A DNA stretch of 37,163 nt. Source: Streptomyces sp. NRRL F-6492. Its GTDB lineage: Bacteria > Actinomycetota > Actinomycetes > Streptomycetales > Streptomycetaceae. The stretch lies in assembly GCF_001280125.1 (NCBI RefSeq), contig NZ_LGEG01000253.1:1-37163 (forward strand), read 5' to 3'. Numbering within the stretch: position 1 is the first letter of the stretch; each line of letters starts with the position of its first letter. Made by a program: the position numbers and the translations under genes. Positions 34,360-37,163 of this stretch are shown here, one piece after another. The notes under the pieces are model-generated. The model was not told the DNA's origin and ran no database searches. It was given only the letters and a program-made list of their open reading frames with translations.

Positions 34360-35082
34360 ATGCCGACGTCAGAGACCGGGCCCGCGCTACCCGACCGCCT
34401 CCCCCCGCCGGAAGGCGCGGCCGGGTCGGCGGGCATCGAGGTCGGCGCCGCCTCGCGGCCCACGACCCGGGTCCCGATCGACAGGAAGCGCCAGTCCAGC
34501 GGGGACGAGGCGCGGGAGCGGGCCATGTGGGCCGCCATCGGCGTCATCGCCGAGAAGGGCGCGGCGGCCGCGCGCATGTCGGACATCGCCGCGCGGGCCG
34601 GCATGAGCACCGGGCACATCCTCTACCACTTCGGCAAGAAGGACCGGCTCCTGCTCGAAGTCCTCGCGTGGAGCCAGGCGGACCTCTGGACCCGGTTCCA
34701 GGAGGCCGCCGACCGGGCCGCGTCCCCCGACGAGAAGCTGGACCTGTTCGTCCGCTTCTACCTGCCCCGCCGCCAGGGCGACGAACGCTACGCGCTGTGG
34801 ACGCAGGTACTGGCCCAGCGCCACGACGAAGCGGGCCGGAAGATCCTCACCGAGCTGCTGGACGGCTGGGACGAACGGCTGGAAGCCATCCTCCGTGAGG
34901 GCCGGGACTCGGGGCACTTCACGGACGTGGACCTCCCCGAGTTCACCGTCCGGGCCGTGGCCATGCTGAGCGGGCTCTCCGAGGACGTGATGTTCGGGCG
35001 GTCCCGCTGGCAGCAGGCCTCCGCACACGCGTTCGCCCTGTCCGCCCTCCGGCGCGAACTGCGTCCCGCCGGTCGGGGGTGA
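34360..35082 (+). CDS. TetR-family transcriptional regulator
   Basis: The 240-aa protein starts at ATG 34360. A 45-residue proline-rich extension precedes the HTH, EARERAMWAAIGVIAEKGAAAARMSDIAARAGMSTGHILYHFGKKDRLLLEVLAW (about 50-104), with the canonical recognition helix STGHILYHFGKKDRLL. The C-terminal ligand domain (RFYLPRRQGDERYALWTQVLAQ, VRAVAMLSGLSEDVMFG) resembles BetI/TetR_C_6 regulators. It is divergent from the amidase with repeated operators in the gap, so it probably represses both. If the N-terminal extension is not real, a start near residue 41 would be needed, but no better site is seen. Confidence 0.92.
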   Translation: MPTSETGPALPDRLPPPEGAAGSAGIEVGAASRPTTRVPIDRKRQSSGDEARERAMWAAIGVIAEKGAAAARMSDIAARAGMSTGHILYHFGKKDRLLLEVLAWSQADLWTRFQEAADRAASPDEKLDLFVRFYLPRRQGDERYALWTQVLAQRHDEAGRKILTELLDGWDERLEAILREGRDSGHFTDVDLPEFTVRAVAMLSGLSEDVMFGRSRWQQASAHAFALSALRRELRPAGRG

Positions 35083-35121
35083 CGAGGACGCGCGGCACCA
35101 GCTCCCGGCCGGCCCCCCGGC

Positions 35122-35430
35122 GTGCGCCGCCCGCCCGGCAGACGCGGACGGATCGCCGCGACGACGGCCGCCCTGACCTGCCTCGCCGCCCTCGCGGCCT
35201 GCTCCGGTCCCCCCAGGCCGCCCCCACCCCCTGGGGCTACGACCCGCGTCCCGGCGTGCGCTTCCACGACGGCAGGACGATGACCGCCGACGACGCGGTC
35301 CACGGCCTGAACCGGCAGCGGGACCCGGACAACGCCGCCGCCTGGGCGCAGAACTTCCAGAACGTCCCCTCCGTCCGCAAGGCCGGCCCGCTCCGGATCA
35401 CGGTCGACCTGAAGAAGGCCGACTCCCGCC
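35122..35430 (+). pseudogene. Remnant of an ABC transporter family-5 solute-binding lipoprotein
   Basis: GTG 35122 opens a lipoprotein signal peptide (MRRPPGRRGR, then IAATTAALTCLAALAACSG with lipobox LAAC). That frame stops at 35281. In another frame, 35232-35429 encodes WGYDPRPGVRFHDGRTMTADDAVHGLNRQRDP and RITVDLKKAD, the 'GVRFHDG-x-x-x-TADDV' region of peptide/opine-binding proteins. The roughly 80-100 residues normally between signal and this region are deleted, and everything after residue about 65 of the fragment is gone. The gene is therefore broken by a frameshift and deletions, not just a sequencing slip. Confidence 0.75.
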
Positions 35431-35793
35431 CTGGTCCAGATGCCCCTCGCGTCCGACGACGACGCCCACGCCCGCGACGCGCGCCGGCAGTACGGCGTCC
35501 TGTCCGCCTCGACGTCCGCCGACGGCATCCCGATGGACACGACGCGCCCCAAGGGCCCGGACCACGAGAAGATCCGCTCCACCGACCCGGACTTCCTCGC
35601 CTCCTACGCCAACTCCTACCTCTGCAACGACGCCGTGATCAGCGCCCACTTCGGCGACCGGCGCGCGGACACGGCCGCGAGGGCGACCCTGGCCCGCCCC
35701 TACCCGGACCGCGTGATCGAGCGGCTGAACGTCGACCGCCTCGGCACGGGCGGCGGCGGCATCCACTGCGTCACCCAGCAGCCCGTCCGCTGA
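35431..35793 (+). pseudogene. C-terminal remnant of an agmatine deiminase
   Basis: Directly after the solute-binding fragment and in a different frame, 120 codons read LVQMPLASDDDAHARDARRQ, then ASYANSYLCNDAVISAHFGDRRAD and GGGGIHCVTQQPVR before TGA. This is the end of the peptidyl-arginine-deiminase-type agmatine deiminase family, including the catalytic Cys in GGGGIHC. The N-terminal two thirds, with the other catalytic Glu/His/Asp residues, is absent. The fragment has no start or ribosome site of its own, so it is a relic joined by deletion to the lipoprotein remnant. Confidence 0.78.
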
Positions 35794-35848
35794 CACCGGC
35801 CACCACCACCGGTGCGGTGACGCCCCACGTCACCGCCTCCACGGAAAA

Positions 35849-35882
35849 CGTCGCGGCGGGGTGGTGCCACCCCGCCGCGACG
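35849..35882. terminator. Strong hairpin downstream of the carbonic anhydrase
   Basis: Arms of 16 bp (35849-35864 and 35867-35882) are perfectly complementary around TG. On the minus strand the stem is followed by TTTTCC, so this is the window's most convincing intrinsic terminator, ending the carbonic anhydrase transcript and blocking read-through from the remnants. Confidence 0.8.
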
Positions 35883-35926
35883 CGTCGGGCGGGCCGGAGG
35901 GCCATGAGGCGGCGGTTCTCTCCGGC

Positions 35927-36571
35927 TCAGACGACGAGGTCGGCCGGGGCCTCCTCCGAGGCCTCGACGCCGCGCGTGGTCACGATGCGGGCGCTTCCCT
36001 CGGCAAGCGCGTAACCCAGTCCGACGACGGCGACCTCGCCGGCCGCGACCTGGTCGGAGAGGAGACGGGAACGGTCGAGCAGCAGGTCCACGGTGTGGCG
36101 GATGTGCTCGTCGATCACGTCGCTGTCCGACGTGAGACCGGCGGCACGCGCGGCCAGGATGCTCGGCGTGACGCGCTCCACCACGTCGCGGACGAAGCCG
36201 CTCGCCGCGAAACCGTCCTCGACCGCCGCACGGGCGGCGGCGACGGCGCCGCACGAGTCGTGCCCGAGCACGACGACCAGACGGGCCCCGAGGACGCTGG
36301 TGGCGTACTCGACGCTCCCCAGCACCTCGGAGCCGATCACGTGCCCCGCGGTCCGCACCATGAACAGGTCCCCCAGGCCCTGGTCGAAGATGATCTCGGC
36401 GGCGAGCCGCGAATCGGAGCAGCCGAGGACGACGGCGAACGGATCCTGTCCAGGGGCCAGCTCCGCTCGGCGGGCCGCGTCCTGGTTCGGGTGCTCGGGC
36501 GCGCCCGAGACGAAACGCTTGTTGCCCGCGAGGAGGGCGTCGAGAGCGACGGAAGGAGAAGTTCTAGGCAT
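35927..36571 (-). CDS. Beta-class carbonic anhydrase
   Basis: The 214-aa protein starts at ATG 36571, with AAGGTGAT upstream. The zinc ligands are C51 (CSDSR), H104 and C107 (GHDSC), with the catalytic dyad D53/R55. FDQGLGDLFMVRTAGHVIG and GSVEYATSVLGARLVVVLGH are diagnostic. It interconverts CO2 and bicarbonate in the cytoplasm, supplying carboxylases. There is no signal peptide and no fused SulP transporter. It is a stand-alone gene with its own terminator. Confidence 0.95.
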   Translation of the reverse strand: MPRTSPSVALDALLAGNKRFVSGAPEHPNQDAARRAELAPGQDPFAVVLGCSDSRLAAEIIFDQGLGDLFMVRTAGHVIGSEVLGSVEYATSVLGARLVVVLGHDSCGAVAAARAAVEDGFAASGFVRDVVERVTPSILAARAAGLTSDSDVIDEHIRHTVDLLLDRSRLLSDQVAAGEVAVVGLGYALAEGSARIVTTRGVEASEEAPADLVV

Positions 36572-36831
36572 GGCATCACCTTACGGCCCGGCGTCCGCGA
36601 GCCGCCGCATACGGCTTGGTGACGTGTGCCCCACACGGCCTCCGGGAGGAACCGGCTCCGATCGGGCGCGGCACCCCGGATCGGTCGGTGCGCGGGCCCG
36701 TCGGTAGGACTTTTGTGGGCCGTCCGGGGGGTCGTGGCACGAGGCAGCAATCCCCGGCGGGCGGGAGCGCCGAAAGGACTGCGGATCCGCACCGACCAGG
36801 GCGCGGACCGCTGACCGATCGGAGCCCTCTC

Positions 36832-37163
36832 GTGCGTACCCGAGTCGTCCCCACCGCCGTGGCCGCCGCCGCGGTGGCCGCTTCCCTGCTCTCTCCCGCA
36901 CTGGCCTCGGCCGAGGCGGAGGGCGCCGGGTCCTTCGGGGCGAAGCACCGCGCCGCGCACCACCGTCTGACGAGCGTGGGTCTGACCTCGGACCAGCGGC
37001 TCGTGGAGTTCGCCGTCTCCGACCCGTCCGGCGCCCGGTCCCTGGGCAGGATCAGCGGGCTCAAGGGCGACGGCAGGCTGGTGGGGATCGACTTCCGCGT
37101 CCAGAACGGCAAGCTGTACGGCGTCGGCGACAAGGGCGGCGTCTACACCCTCGACGACAAGGC
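36832..37163 (+). CDS. Secreted DUF4394 domain protein, 3'-truncated by the window edge
   Basis: GTG 36832 follows GGAG by nine bases and encodes a classical signal peptide (VRTRVVPTAVAAAAVAASLL, then SPALASAEA). The mature part begins HHRLTSVGLTSDQRLVEFAVSDPSGARSLGRISGLKGDGRLVGIDFRVQNGKLYGVGDKGGVYTLDD, the DUF4394 beta-propeller-like repeat (LVGIDxRxxNGxLYGVG). The frame is open to the last base (110 codons visible). Its role is unknown; in other actinobacteria the family is exported and sometimes adjoins ECF sigma genes. The 260-bp gap before it, shared with the carbonic anhydrase promoter, holds a small CGTGTG/CACACG inverted repeat (36623-36637) and no other gene. Confidence 0.85.
   Translation, partial: MRTRVVPTAVAAAAVAASLLSPALASAEAEGAGSFGAKHRAAHHRLTSVGLTSDQRLVEFAVSDPSGARSLGRISGLKGDGRLVGIDFRVQNGKLYGVGDKGGVYTLDDK

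Noticed and set aside
36640..36680. An ECF sigma promoter (GGAAC) ahead of the DUF4394 gene
   Set aside because: GGAAC is present, but no CGTC- or GTT-type -10 occurs at 16-19 nt.

Overview
This is a contiguous piece of a very high-GC actinobacterial chromosome, almost certainly Streptomyces or a close relative. The evidence is the strong G/C bias at third codon positions, frequent GTG starts, GTGA stop/start overlaps, a single rare TTA leucine codon, and Streptomyces-type families (DUF5133, DUF4394, TIGR04222-like, DUF2252, CAP-domain secreted proteins). I see no rRNA, tRNA, CRISPR array, insertion sequence or phage gene. Both window ends cut a gene.

Layout. 1-2.1 kb: two convergent secreted CAP-domain paralogues and a tandem-domain universal stress protein. 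2.2-5.7 kb: a probable sulfur-responsive locus. It holds an SfnB/DszC-type acyl-CoA-dehydrogenase-fold flavoprotein behind a perfect 32-bp palindrome, a CymR-like Rrf2 regulator without iron-sulfur cysteines, and a 36-aa Streptomyces-type leader peptide ending RRHIDLLRVCSAA ahead of a Xi-class glutathione-transferase-like gene. 5.8-8.6 kb: DUF5133 and a short UvrA-like ATPase lacking the UvrB-binding module, preceded by a 27-codon open frame that overlaps its start. 8.7-12.7 kb: a secreted, membrane-anchored DD-carboxypeptidase, a cytochrome P450, a small unknown protein and a Nudix hydrolase.

12.8-17.1 kb: a three-gene operon joined by GTGA overlaps: glycerol kinase, a GlpA-like FAD dehydrogenase with a C-terminal [2Fe-2S] domain, and a GlpB-like FAD oxidoreductase. 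This is the arrangement seen in anaerobic bacteria. Divergent from it are an unknown gene carrying the window's only TTA codon (hence a bldA candidate), an APC permease, a methyltransferase and an ADP-ribosylglycohydrolase. 21.9-26.2 kb: a HutC-type GntR regulator with its predicted operator, a DUF2252 protein whose kinase-like motifs appear in circularly permuted order, an FAD monooxygenase and a PadR regulator. 26.3-30.6 kb: 2,4-dienoyl-CoA reductase behind a perfect 20-bp palindrome, then a PTS-type dihydroxyacetone kinase operon (dhaK-dhaL-dhaM). Together with the glpK operon this gives two C3-polyol routes to dihydroxyacetone phosphate within 18 kb.

31-37 kb: a soluble TIGR04222-like protein, an unknown protein with a Cys-x-Cys motif and an HTH-like end, an amidase divergent from a TetR regulator with a shared operator cluster, a decayed chimera (lipoprotein signal + family-5 solute-binding fragment + agmatine deiminase C-terminus), a beta-carbonic anhydrase, and the start of a secreted DUF4394 protein. 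Most convergent junctions carry GC-rich hairpins, usually without a U-tract.
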